Positions 1-9,938 of a DNA stretch of 64,000 nt are shown here, piece by piece. The notes under the pieces were generated by a model that saw nothing but the letters and a program-made list of their open reading frames with translations, did no database searches and was not told where the DNA came from. Every line of letters starts with the position of its first letter. The stretch's first letter is position 1. Made by a program: the position numbers and the translations under genes. The DNA is taken from assembly GCA_010015655.1 (NCBI GenBank), contig ML976660.1:592607-656606 (forward strand), in the 5' to 3' direction. Source of the DNA: Bimuria novae-zelandiae CBS 107.79 (taxonomy: Eukaryota > Ascomycota > Dothideomycetes > Pleosporales > Didymosphaeriaceae).

Positions 1-1331
1 ACGTAAACATAGATAAGTTATTTTAAAAGAAATAAGAGTTATTTAATTATGGCATGTTTATAATAGATAAATTAGAGGCCCTAGAGGCTCGTAAGGTGCT
101 TCCTTAGGCAGCTGCTTTAATCCTAACGCTACTTTAGGAGCTAAAGTAATTAACTAGTGTATAGTCTCGTTTAAGCCTTTCTCTTCTTCTGTAGCGTAGC
201 TATGCGCTAATATTATTAAATTCTTTCTTAATAGTTTTACAAGTAGTCTTCTAGTTCCTATATACTCATACTATGCGGGTAACCTCTTTACTTAACAAGA
301 TATGTACGTGGCTAATTCTTATATTGTAGTATTTATTTAACTTTGAAATCGTTTTCTTCCTCTAGCTAGTAATAAAAAGTTGTTTTAACTAGTGTCTTAG
401 AGTCTACGGATTCTAATTAGTCTACGTAGAATACTAAGTATATTATAACATTTTGTAGTAGTTCTAATTAATAGTTAACTAGTAATATGTATTTAGAAAT
501 AAAGAATATTTTAATTTTAATTTAACCTAGTTTCTTATGCTTCTTCTTTTAGGTTTAAATTTTTTTATAAGTAAATATATTTTATACCCCTTTTTTAGCT
601 AAGGTGCTATTTTCGTTTATAGTTAGTATAAGAAATACTTTACTATTAAGCTTTCTTAGGATTCTCTTAAAGTTAATCGTATATTCTCTTTATAGTTTCT
701 ACTATATTAATAGCTTCTTCTGTCCTAATATTTGTAGAAAAAGTCTAATTTAAGAGATGTAGATGTTTTCTATAGTTTATATAGAATAGTATGTATTCTA
801 TTACTACTAATACTTTGTTGTTATATACTAGTTATACTATCCCCGCTCTTAAAGTTATTATTCTAATATCTTATATGCTTATATTACTATGCTACTAGCG
901 CGTATATTTTTATTTATATAAAAATACGCGTTCTCTAATCCTAAAGTAAATTATAGCCTCCTCCAAAATTTCCTTACCTTACTAACTATACTAAAAGCTT
1001 TTTATTTCTTTCTTGCAACCTATCGTGCGCGCGCTAATAAAATGAGGTTTTTTACTTTAAAAATAATGTCTAGTTATACGCGGTGTTAGAAAACGAAGTT
1101 ACGTTATTTTATAAAACTATTTTTAGGTAATATACTAATTATATCTTAGTTTACGCTAAGTATAATTTATAGATTCTTAAAAAAGATTAGGCGCGTATTT
1201 AAAAGGAAAAATATAAAAAGTATTTAGAGCATTTTTATATAAAAGAGTGAGTTACTTGCCTAAAGCGTAAGCTAGCTAAGGTATAGGAAAAGAAGTATAA
1301 TTATACTTAGTATAACCTTCGCGTAGCTAAT
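1..1331. other. AT-rich RIP-degraded repeat DNA, no gene
   Basis: This stretch is strongly AT-rich, full of TA steps and stop codons in every frame, and holds no open frame of useful length. The texture matches the decayed transposons to its right, so it is probably old transposon sequence too. I could not assign it to a family. It ends at the 5-bp duplication of the solo LTR. Confidence 0.6.
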
Positions 1332-1777
1332 TGTTAAGATCTGTTGAGACCTAACATAACGCGGGCGGGGCATGGACACTTATCCGTGCGCCTAGCCAAG
1401 ATTCCCGACTCAGCCACGAGTCACGTGACTAGTCACGCGTCCCAGAAGTATCGAGCGTCCCAGAAGTATCGAGCGTCCCAGAAGTATCTTGGCATATGGG
1501 ACTTTGGGACTCTTGGGATCATTGGGATTCATGGGACGGGTCATATATATAGGAACGCGATAGTAGACTTCTACTATTATGTTTAACCTGTTTACTAATC
1601 TATTATTTAGATTTAACTTAGGCTCTCTTATTAATTTAATTATACTATATATACTTTTAATTCTAACGCCCTATTAATACGCGTAAGCTATTAATACCCC
1701 TTACCTATATTACTAATACTCCTGCCTGAGAACTAACCCTTACCCTTTTAGGACTAGCTATCCTAAAGGACTTAACA
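1332..1777. mobile_element. Solo LTR (446 bp) of an LTR retrotransposon
   Basis: The segment starts TGTTAAG and ends CTTAACA, inverted termini of the TG..CA type. It is flanked by a 5-bp direct duplication CTAAT at 1327-1331 and 1778-1782, as integrase leaves. No internal retroelement domain follows, so this is a solo LTR. A TATA-like run near 1540 precedes sequence shared with the LTR at 23604-24007 and with an inverted fragment near 21563-21719. The first half is much more GC-rich than its surroundings. A short open frame inside it is not a gene. Confidence 0.85.
1437..1487. repeat. 18-bp tandem repeat inside the LTR
   Basis: Unit GCGTCCCAGAAGTATCGA occurs twice in full and once truncated. 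The same block is not visible in the second LTR copy at 23604-24007, so repeat number differs between copies. It lies upstream of the LTR's TATA-like run. Confidence 0.85.
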
Positions 1778-2020
1778 CTAATATGATAAAGGCCCTAAAG
1801 AAATAAAAAAGAGAATTTAAAGGGTATAAATACTATTAATAATTATAAACTACCGCAAATTATACGCCTAGGGACTAACTTAAGCTAGTTATATTTTAGT
1901 CTATACTAAGTATAGCCTATAAGCTTGGCTATATAGATTCGAGCCACCCTACCAAAACGCAATACCTGTACAAAAGACGCGATATCTCTTAACAACGCTA
2001 TTATTGTCCGCTAAGGAGGA

Positions 2021-3239
2021 GGCACTATCCACTATATAGAGTGTTAGCCACACCTAAATCCTTAAATATTAAAACTAAATATTGCCTTTATAGATTGTCA
2101 CGGCGGTAGGATTTAAACCTACGTACTTTAGATGCTAAGAGTAAAGCTTTTTAGGCATTTAATTACTATGCCACCTAGCTATAAATAGTTATATAAAATT
2201 AGTAATTACTATTTATATACTTTATTATAACTTACTTTATTATAACTTACTTTATTATAACTTACTTTATAAGCGAGTACATCCCTGTGCTAAAACTTTA
2301 GCTTTTAGACTAGTTTTCTTTATAATATAGCTAATACCTTATAGATTCTAATGCTTTTTTATACTATAGAAAGTTGTAATGTAAGACTATAAAAGTGATA
2401 AAAAGAAAAAGAAAGCAGAAAAGATAGACGTAGTATTATATAATCTATTAAAAGATAAATAAAAAAGTATTTATATTAGTATTAAATCCTAGTAACACCC
2501 CTTAAAAAGTTATTATAAACTATAATAACTTTAGGTAGCTTTATATAAGCTAAATATATACTTTAGTAAAGTCCTATAGCATGTAGTTAAATATTATAGC
2601 TAATATACTAGTACTAAGTCTACTAGTAAATATTAAGATTAAAAGTAATTATTTTGTTAGTTATAAAGCTTTAATATAACTTTATAAAACTATTTATAGC
2701 TTCTTAACGTAGATAGGAAGTGTACAAAAGTAAAAAACTAAGACTATTATCTATACTATATCTATTTATAGTTTATTAAAATAGGAAAGTTATATTTCTT
2801 AACTTTTAAAATACTATATTATTTTTAGATCTAAATCTTTAACGTTCGTACTAAGACTTTACTATATATTAAACTTATATTAAATTAAGCTATTAAGAAG
2901 TTACTATAATTTATAATAATATGTTAAAGAGTGTTACTAGAATTAAGTACTAAAATAAGTATTCTTTTTTCCTTTTTATAGATTACGTAGTAGTAGGCCT
3001 ATTATTATTTTTTTATTTTTTATTAGCACTAGATCGCAGCTTCCCATAGTATAAAAAAGTATTAAAATCTATAAAGTATTAACTACGTTACGAAGAACAC
3101 TAGTTTAGAAGCTAGAGTTTTAGTAGAGTTATACACTCGCTTGCGTAATTAGCTTACTTATAAAGTATATTATAAATAAGCAATTAATCACCTTAGCGCA
3201 CAGTATTACTCGCTTTACGTGGATTTCTTTAGTATTTTA
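2021..3239 (+). repeat. Left arm of a 1219-bp near-perfect inverted repeat
   Basis: This arm is the reverse complement of 3920-5138 over its full length; both arms are 1219 bp. In the windows I compared (near 2281, 2401, 2701, 2941 and 3061) the arms match exactly except for one C/T difference near 3047. The arm contains a 17-bp tandem repeat (about 2219-2271) and a tRNA-like segment. It also has an inner imperfect inverted repeat: about 2272-2580 resembles the reverse complement of about 2870-3145. There is no coding sequence. Confidence 0.9.
2098..2178 (-). other. tRNA-like segment (degenerate), left arm copy
   Basis: Mirror copy of the segment at 4981-5061. Read on the minus strand it has a D-arm-like hairpin and a T-arm GTAGG-TTTAAAT-CCTAC, whose loop looks like a RIP-mutated TTCRANT. 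The acceptor ends do not pair, so it is not a functional tRNA. A tRNA-derived SINE or a mutated captured tRNA gene are both possible. Confidence 0.4.
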
Positions 3240-3919
3240 ATTACTATTATATACATATAGATTTAAACGCTATAGCTACTATAACTGCTATAGCTCTTTA
3301 TATAGTGCTTAATATAGTAGATTTACTCTATTAAGTAGCTAAAGCCTTAGCAGCGCGTTTTATCTCTACAATAGCTTTTACTTTTATAAAGCATTAATTT
3401 AGATCTATTCAAATACACTTTTATAGCTAATAAGAGGTAGAAATTTTTAGTTATAACTTAAAACGTCTTTTCTCTATTTCTAGCTTTATAGCTCTAGTAT
3501 TTGTAGCTGCTAGCGCCTTACTTGATTTTTATAGGAGGAGCTAGGTCCTATAACCTAGGTTTTTAAGACTCTAAACGTCGCACTACGCTAAGTAGAGATT
3601 CTAAGGGTCTTAAGGGGTAGAGAGGAAGCTCTAAGGCTGCTACTAAGGCTACTACTAAGGCGTAGGCGTTGTAGGCCTTTAAGAAACTTATAATAAGCTA
3701 ATCACATAATTAATATTAAATAAATAGATACTAGTAGCGTACTAGCTAGCTTAAATTACACGCGCTATAAAGTCTTCCTTCTAAACTAAATAGTAGTATA
3801 TAATAAAGCGCTTTTTCTTAATAGGCGCGGTAGTATTAAGTAATATAAGCTTTTAGATCTACCGTTAGTAAATAAACTTAATTACTAAGATATGAGTATA
3901 ATTTGAAAGCTATAAAATA
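3240..3919. other. Spacer between the inverted-repeat arms
   Basis: This 680-bp spacer is not part of the palindrome. Its right part, from about 3590, matches TE3b sequence around 23260-23365 and 24210-24340 at moderate identity. The arms therefore appear to lie within or around TE3a sequence. It holds no open reading frame of note. Confidence 0.6.
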
Positions 3920-5138
3920 TAAAATACTAAAGAAATCCACGTAAAGCGAGTAATACTGTGCGCTAAGGTGATTAATTGCTTATTTATAATATACTTTATA
4001 AGTAAGCTAATTACGCAAGCGAGTGTATAACTCTACTAAAACTCTAGCTTCTAAACTAGTGTTCTTCGTAACGTAGTTAATACTTTATAGATTTTAATAC
4101 TTTTTTATACTATAGGAAGCTGCGATCTAGTGCTAATAAAAAATAAAAAAATAATAATAGGCCTACTACTACGTAATCTATAAAAAGGAAAAAAGAATAC
4201 TTATTTTAGTACTTAATTCTAGTAACACTCTTTAACATATTATTATAAATTATAGTAACTTCTTAATAGCTTAATTTAATATAAGTTTAATATATAGTAA
4301 AGTCTTAGTACGAACGTTAAAGATTTAGATCTAAAAATAATATAGTATTTTAAAAGTTAAGAAATATAACTTTCCTATTTTAATAAACTATAAATAGATA
4401 TAGTATAGATAATAGTCTTAGTTTTTTACTTTTGTACACTTCCTATCTACGTTAAGAAGCTATAAATAGTTTTATAAAGTTATATTAAAGCTTTATAACT
4501 AACAAAATAATTACTTTTAATCTTAATATTTACTAGTAGACTTAGTACTAGTATATTAGCTATAATATTTAACTACATGCTATAGGACTTTACTAAAGTA
4601 TATATTTAGCTTATATAAAGCTACCTAAAGTTATTATAGTTTATAATAACTTTTTAAGGGGTGTTACTAGGATTTAATACTAATATAAATACTTTTTTAT
4701 TTATCTTTTAATAGATTATATAATACTACGTCTATCTTTTCTGCTTTCTTTTTCTTTTTATCACTTTTATAGTCTTACATTACAACTTTCTATAGTATAA
4801 AAAAGCATTAGAATCTATAAGGTATTAGCTATATTATAAAGAAAACTAGTCTAAAAGCTAAAGTTTTAGCACAGGGATGTACTCGCTTATAAAGTAAGTT
4901 ATAATAAAGTAAGTTATAATAAAGTAAGTTATAATAAAGTATATAAATAGTAATTACTAATTTTATATAACTATTTATAGCTAGGTGGCATAGTAATTAA
5001 ATGCCTAAAAAGCTTTACTCTTAGCATCTAAAGTACGTAGGTTTAAATCCTACCGCCGTGACAATCTATAAAGGCAATATTTAGTTTTAATATTTAAGGA
5101 TTTAGGTGTGGCTAACACTCTATATAGTGGATAGTGCC
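3920..5138 (-). repeat. Right arm of the 1219-bp near-perfect inverted repeat
   Basis: Reverse complement of 2021-3239, with identical length and almost identical sequence. Identity ends abruptly at both arm ends. Such similarity is unexpected in RIP-mutated DNA, where copies normally diverge independently. Recent duplication, gene conversion, a foldback element or an assembly artefact are all open. Confidence 0.9.
4981..5061 (+). other. tRNA-like segment (degenerate), right arm copy
   Basis: The segment shows a GGCAT..ATGCC hairpin where a D-arm would lie, a poorly paired anticodon region, a longish variable region, and GTAGG-TTTAAAT-CCTAC as a T-arm with a B-box-like core. The 5' and 3' ends do not form an acceptor stem. 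I treat it as tRNA-derived sequence, not as a tRNA gene. Confidence 0.4.
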
Positions 5139-5351
5139 GTGTAGCACAACGTAATTAGTAAAATGTCTTAGAATAGAATAATAATTATACGTCGCGTTTT
5201 AAAGAACTAATTAGATATCTAGAATTACTTTTTTTAAGCTAATTAGCGGGCTAGAATAGCATCCTAATGCAGACGTCTTGGCAAAAGTTGCCAAATAACT
5301 TTACTATATAAGTCCACTTCGTCGTTCTTCCTCAGCGGACAATAATAAGTA

Positions 5352-6087
5352 CGTAGATAGGTGAAAGAGCTTAATTTAATACTATATATAAAGCTAAAGG
5401 AAGTTAATATTAATATAGCTACTATAGCTATTAAGAATAATTAGGTGGTACTAGCTATTAGCTAGCGTTATTATAAAAATAAATATACACTATAGCTACG
5501 TAATACTAATTACCTTTAATAACTACCTATTCTTAGGGGTTGTATATAGCTAATCAGCTACTAATTTAGATAAGAACTAGGTTATTTATAAACTTTACTT
5601 TTTAAAGATAATCGCGTAGCGTAGCTTCTATCTTGTCGCTAATATATACTTAATTATTAATACCTACTTATAATTCTCTAGCGACTTTATGTAAGCCTTC
5701 TTCTTAAATGCCCTAGTAAGGACTCTAGTATTACTACATACGCCTAGTGCAATGCTAGTCTCGTCCACATTATACGTATTCTCTGTCTATATATTAAATC
5801 GCTATTAAGTCTACTTATAAAGCTTAAAAATATGTAGAGCTCTTCTATCATAGTAGCCTTAGCTTACTAAGCTTTAAGCTTTCTACTTATTACTAAGGCG
5901 ACGCGTAACTAGCGCTTAATAAAATATAAAAGCTAGAGTTTACTAGTAGGCTAATTATTACTATTTATATGTAAAATTTAATTTACTATTTTTTAAGTAT
6001 AAGTATATAAGGGAGGGCAGACGCGTACGTCTTCTTTAAGAATTTACTCTACTAAAAAGTCTTCCTATAAAGGGGTTATTGCTACTA
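5352..6087 (-). pseudogene. TE3a transposase remnant (DDE_1, Fot1/pogo type)
   Basis: Read on the minus strand, this part encodes a recognisable DDE_1 segment including NVDETSIALGV (first catalytic Asp region) and RPAIIFKG shortly after. Many TAA and TAG codons stand where Gln and Trp are expected. The N-terminal part is displaced to 9885-9938 by the TE2 insertion. It is not translatable. A similarly decayed homologous segment lies at 24345-25080. Confidence 0.7.
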
Positions 6088-6131
6088 ACGTACTTCACAA
6101 GCGAGTGTCCGATATAAGCGAGTGTCCGATA

Positions 6132-8021
6132 CCCGCGCCACTCGCCAACCCTGCGGGTTGGCGCTGCGCAGCTTAACGTAACTTCTTGGCTTAACGTTAC
6201 TTTTTATAGCGAATTGACATTCGAGGATGATTTTGACGGCGAAGACTTTAATTATATGGCGATATATACGCTGGCGTCGGTGTAGCAAGTAGGGCAGGAT
6301 CTACTGTCATCTCTCTGAGAGATGGCACCTGCCGGGGCTGACTTTGTGGCGCCTGCAAGTGCGCGTCCTTGTACGTTTTTACAGCCTGTCTAGTAGCCTT
6401 TTGTGCCTCCTGCTCCACACGATGATTAATAGCTTGTCGCGCTGCCTTTACGGTGACTACGCCGCCTTTCTATACCTGCCTGGCATCTTTAACCTACCTT
6501 TTCTAGCGCTGTTAGGCCGCTATAGTAATAGCTAAGAGGTCTCGCTAGGCTAGCGCGAGACTATTAATAAGTAATTGTAAGCTTTCTAGGAACTTTTCAA
6601 GCCTATAGCTAGAAATATTGCTCCTTTCTAGAGCGCGCGATATCTTTTTATGCTGCTATTAGTACGACGTAGGCGTGTTGGCGATAGGTAATGAATTAAC
6701 TACGGATAAAAGTGATAGTAATGGCGTACGCACTGTAGGCAGCTTTATATATATAATTTCTAAATTAAATAGAAAGATGCCTAACTTTTCTTAAGCACTA
6801 AGTATAGTGCTACGTTTAAAAGTAGCTATTCTAATACCGTGATACGCGTGTAAAAATTCGACTTTATTAAAGTTAGTGCACCTAGTACGTGTAGCTATCT
6901 CTATAGCCTTCTTATAATTGTTCTTTAATAGCTAAAAATAGACAACGTTAAGAGGCTGCAGGTGATGAGATGCGTAAGGCGATAGCGAGAAAGGTATTAT
7001 ATTATACCTATTATAGTACTTAATAAACTTAATAGTTAGATAGCTACTAAATCTATTAAATATAAGTAATTACTATACGCCCTTCTGCCGCGCACGCGTC
7101 TATTTTTTAAAGAACTTTAGCTACTTAATTAATATTAAATTATTAGTATAGCTAGATATTAACGTAGTAATTATATAATTATTAGGCAGCGCGGTGTTGG
7201 TATACTATTAATAAAGGTAATTAACGCCCTACACGACGAGTATAAGATCGAGGACCTTGCCGTCGCTAGAGATTAATTTAATTAAGGTAACATAATCGCG
7301 CGAGGTCTCTAACGCGGAGACCTAAGGGCAATTTAACTCTATAGTAACGATCTATTGGCTGCCGCCGACGCCTATACAGAACCTGGTTTCGTCTATATTG
7401 TAGGTGTCTAATATAGTAATGCCGTAGGCATTAATAACCTTCTTAAGCTTAGTAAAATACTAAGAATATGCTTCTATTATTACTATTACCGTCCTATTAA
7501 TATCCTGCGACTTCTACTTTATACAGTAACACTTAGGATTCTAGTGTAGCCACTGCGCGGTCTAGTCTTTACTAAGTAGTAGAGCGCTATCGTTAGGATG
7601 CGCGTGGTTAAGGATATACTAGGCAGCGCCTTTTAGCTACGGTATAAGATAAGGCATGCTAATACTGTCGCAGCGGCGTATATATGACTTTAGAGCTTCG
7701 TCTTACACTAGTAAGAGGCGTAGATTCGACCTAGTGCAGTTATAGCGGCTTGTTCTGCCTTTAACGCGCGCTTAAAGTCGCGAAACAGGCACGCACTAGT
7801 CGCGTGCTATAGCTATAATATTAGGTATTTCTTTATTAAAAAAGCTAGAGATATAAGCTAAGATGCGCTCCTTAATTTCCTAACTCTCGCCATAAAATTT
7901 AGGCATTTTTATAGGTTATAAAGTAAGGATAGAGTAAAAAGCGCGTTATAAAGTTACGTTAAGCCGCGAAGTTACGTTGAGCTGCGCAGCGCCAACCCGC
8001 AGGGTTGGCGAGTGGCGCGGG
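6132..8021 (-). mobile_element. TE1: 1890-bp Fot1-like transposon nested in TE2
   Basis: Inverted termini CCCGCGCCACTCGCCAAC.. lie at 6132 and, complemented, end at 8021. Each is flanked by TA (6130-6131, 8022-8023). The insertion site is the 17-bp subterminal repeat of TE2, so TE1 arrived after TE2. The GC-rich termini also contain an internal palindrome around AACCCTGCGGGTT. The interior is RIP-decayed. Confidence 0.88.
6300..7950 (-). pseudogene. TE1 transposase remnant (DDE_1)
   Basis: On the minus strand around 7250-7420 the text reads NIDETRFCIGVGGSQ followed by a stop where Trp is expected, then KVLDLILVV, as in DDE_1 transposases of Fot1 elements. Multiple TAA and TAG codons break the frame. 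The limits are approximate because the ends of the original frame could not be fixed. Confidence 0.65.
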
Positions 8022-8119
8022 TATAAGCGAGTGTCCGATATAAGCGAGTGTCCGAAAACGCCAAGACCCCACCAAAACGTATTATCACCTATATTATAAC
8101 GCGATATCTCGACCACCTA

Positions 8120-9740
8120 ATTAGCTACTAAAGTTAAAAGAAGCTTAATTATAGCTTATACTTTAGGCTATTAAATAAGACGCGACACTTTTAATTCCGC
8201 GCGCTATAGCAATCTATAGCGCTTTAAAAAGAGTAATAAGGTAAAGACGCGCTAGAGTAACCTTTTAACCTAATTATACGCCTAACTCTATAAATCTTCT
8301 AGCAATAGAGGAGCAGGTAATTATTTACTATATACTTAACCTAGACGCGCGAGGATTCCCTCCCCAGCTTACTACTATTAAAGATATAGCTAATTCTTTA
8401 TTAGCTAAGCAGCGCCGCAAGCCTGTTAGCTAGCACTAGGCTATAAACTTTATAAAGCGCTAGCTAGAGCTCTAAGTCAAGTTTAATTAAAAGTACGACT
8501 ATAAGAAAGCTCTTTATAAGGATCCTAAGGTTATGCAAGGCTAGTTCCAGCTTGTAAAGAATACTAAAGCCAAGTATAGTATCCTAGACAAGGATACCTA
8601 CAATTTCGACGAGACTAGCTTTATAATAGGCATAATATTAATAGGAGTAGTTATTATAGGCTCTAAGTAATAAGGCAGGCTAAAGAGCGTATAGCAAGGC
8701 AATTAGTAGTAGACTTTAGCTATTTAAGGCGTCAATGCGATAGGCTGGGCGATTCCACCCTTCCTTATCTTCTAGGGCAAGCACCACCTCTCTATCTAGT
8801 ATAAAGAGAAGGATCTACCTCATAATTAGGTTATTACAGTCTCTAAGAATGGCTAGATAATAAATAAGCTTAGTTTATAGTAGCTAAAGCACTTTAACGC
8901 GCATATAAAAGGGCGTACTATTAGTAGCTATTAGCTACTTGTTATTAACAGCCACGAGAGCTATAACTCGCTTAAATTCTAGCAATACTGCAAAGATAAC
9001 AAGATTATTACTCTCTATATACCTCCATATTCGTCGCACCTCCTGCAGCCACTAGATGTGGGGTGTTTCTCGCCGCTAAAGAAGGCGTATAGGCGCCAAG
9101 CCGAGGATCTAATGCGCAACCACATTACGCATATTACTAAAATTAAGTTCTTACCTTACTTTATTACTACTTTTAAGGCTATAATTACTTAAAGTAATAT
9201 TAAAGGAGGCTTTTAAGGCGCTAGCCTTATTCCCCTTAACCTAAAAGTAATAATATTAAAACTTAACGTCTGTCTGCGTACGCCTTCGCCTTATACTATA
9301 TATAATAGTACATGGTAGTTACAGACGCCTAGTAACACCCTAGAATTTAGGGCATAATTAACGCTAGTAAAGGAGAGGATTTAGAGGCACCTAGATAGTT
9401 CCCTAATAAGCATAGTTAAGGCCTTTAAAAAGGTAGTAAAAGGCGTAGTAGTAGTAGCGCACAAGCTAGTGTTAGCGTAAAAGTAAATTACTAAGCTATA
9501 AGCTACTAATAAGGCTGCCACACGACGGAAATTATATAAAAGAAAGTAACTATAGTAGAAAGGAGTTCTTATAGCTAAAGAAGGCTAGTAACTAGCTACT
9601 CTAAAGGACTTTAAGGCGCGTAGTAATAAGAAGAAGGTAAAGAAGATAGTGCGCGCTAATAGAGGCAAATTTACTTAATAGCGCTATAGACGCTATAGTA
9701 AAGCTAGGCATAATTCGCGCACGTGTAAAGAAGAAGTAGA
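8120..9740 (+). pseudogene. TE2 transposase remnant (HTH plus DDE_1)
   Basis: The plus strand preserves most of a Fot1-type transposase in one readable order. First comes a CENP-B/pogo-like helix-turn-helix region (near 8310-8480), then YNFDETSFIIG (near 8600), LVINSHESYNSLKF (near 8940) and PPYSSHLLQPLDVG (near 9030), and finally a Lys-rich tail. Gln and Trp positions are mostly TAA or TAG, so the gene is dead by RIP-type mutation rather than by frameshift. Confidence 0.8.
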
Positions 9741-9938
9741 AGTAGATTCTAAGTAGATTAGCCTACTACAATTCCTTATAAATATATATGCGCGTTCTGT
9801 ACTATTGTGTAGAGTATAGATTTTGGTGGGGTCTTGGCGTTTTCGGACACTCGCTTGTATCGGACACTCGCTTGTGAAGTACGTTAGTATTAATAACTAG
9901 TATAGCTATTAGTCGCGTCTTGTATACGCGTAGAGAGA

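Larger units (their letters stand above)
6088..9884 (+). mobile_element. TE2: Fot1/pogo-like transposon with TE1 nested inside
   Basis: The termini are inverted (ACGTACTTCACAAGCGAG.. at 6088 and its complement ending at 9884) and flanked by TA dinucleotides (6086-6087, 9885-9886), the target duplication of Tc1/mariner/pogo elements. Without TE1 the element is about 1.9 kb, the classical Fot1 size. The left end carries four copies of a 17-bp unit AAGCGAGTGTCCGATAT, with TE1 inserted between copies two and three; the right end has two. TE2 interrupts TE3a. Confidence 0.85.
1922..9938 (-). mobile_element. TE3a: Fot1/pogo-like transposon, broken up by later insertions
   Basis: The left terminus begins after a TA (1920-1921) with AGCTTGGCTATATAGATTCG and runs through a GCCACCC..ACCAAAACGC motif. 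The same terminus bounds TE3b at 21521 and, inverted, at 25303. Sequence at 3590-3919 and 5352-6087 aligns by eye with 23260-24340 and 24345-25080 of TE3b. TE2 sits inside TE3a at 6088-9884, and TE4 cuts it at 9939. I found no right terminus beyond TE4, so the right end may be lost. The extent given is an inference from these pieces. Confidence 0.5.

Noticed and set aside
1344..1586. 80-codon open frame with repeated SQKYRA
   Set aside because: It lies wholly inside the solo LTR, and the peptide repeat is just the 18-bp tandem repeat read through.
2098..2178. Functional tRNA gene in the inverted repeat
   Set aside because: No acceptor stem and a poorly paired anticodon arm; kept only as a tRNA-like segment.
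2219..2271. CRISPR-like array from regularly repeated 17-bp units
   Set aside because: The units are directly adjacent without spacers, few in number, and in a eukaryotic repeat; this is a simple tandem repeat.
6344..6535. Short open frame on the plus strand in TE1
   Set aside because: It is antisense to the decayed transposase within a bounded transposon; no independent evidence.
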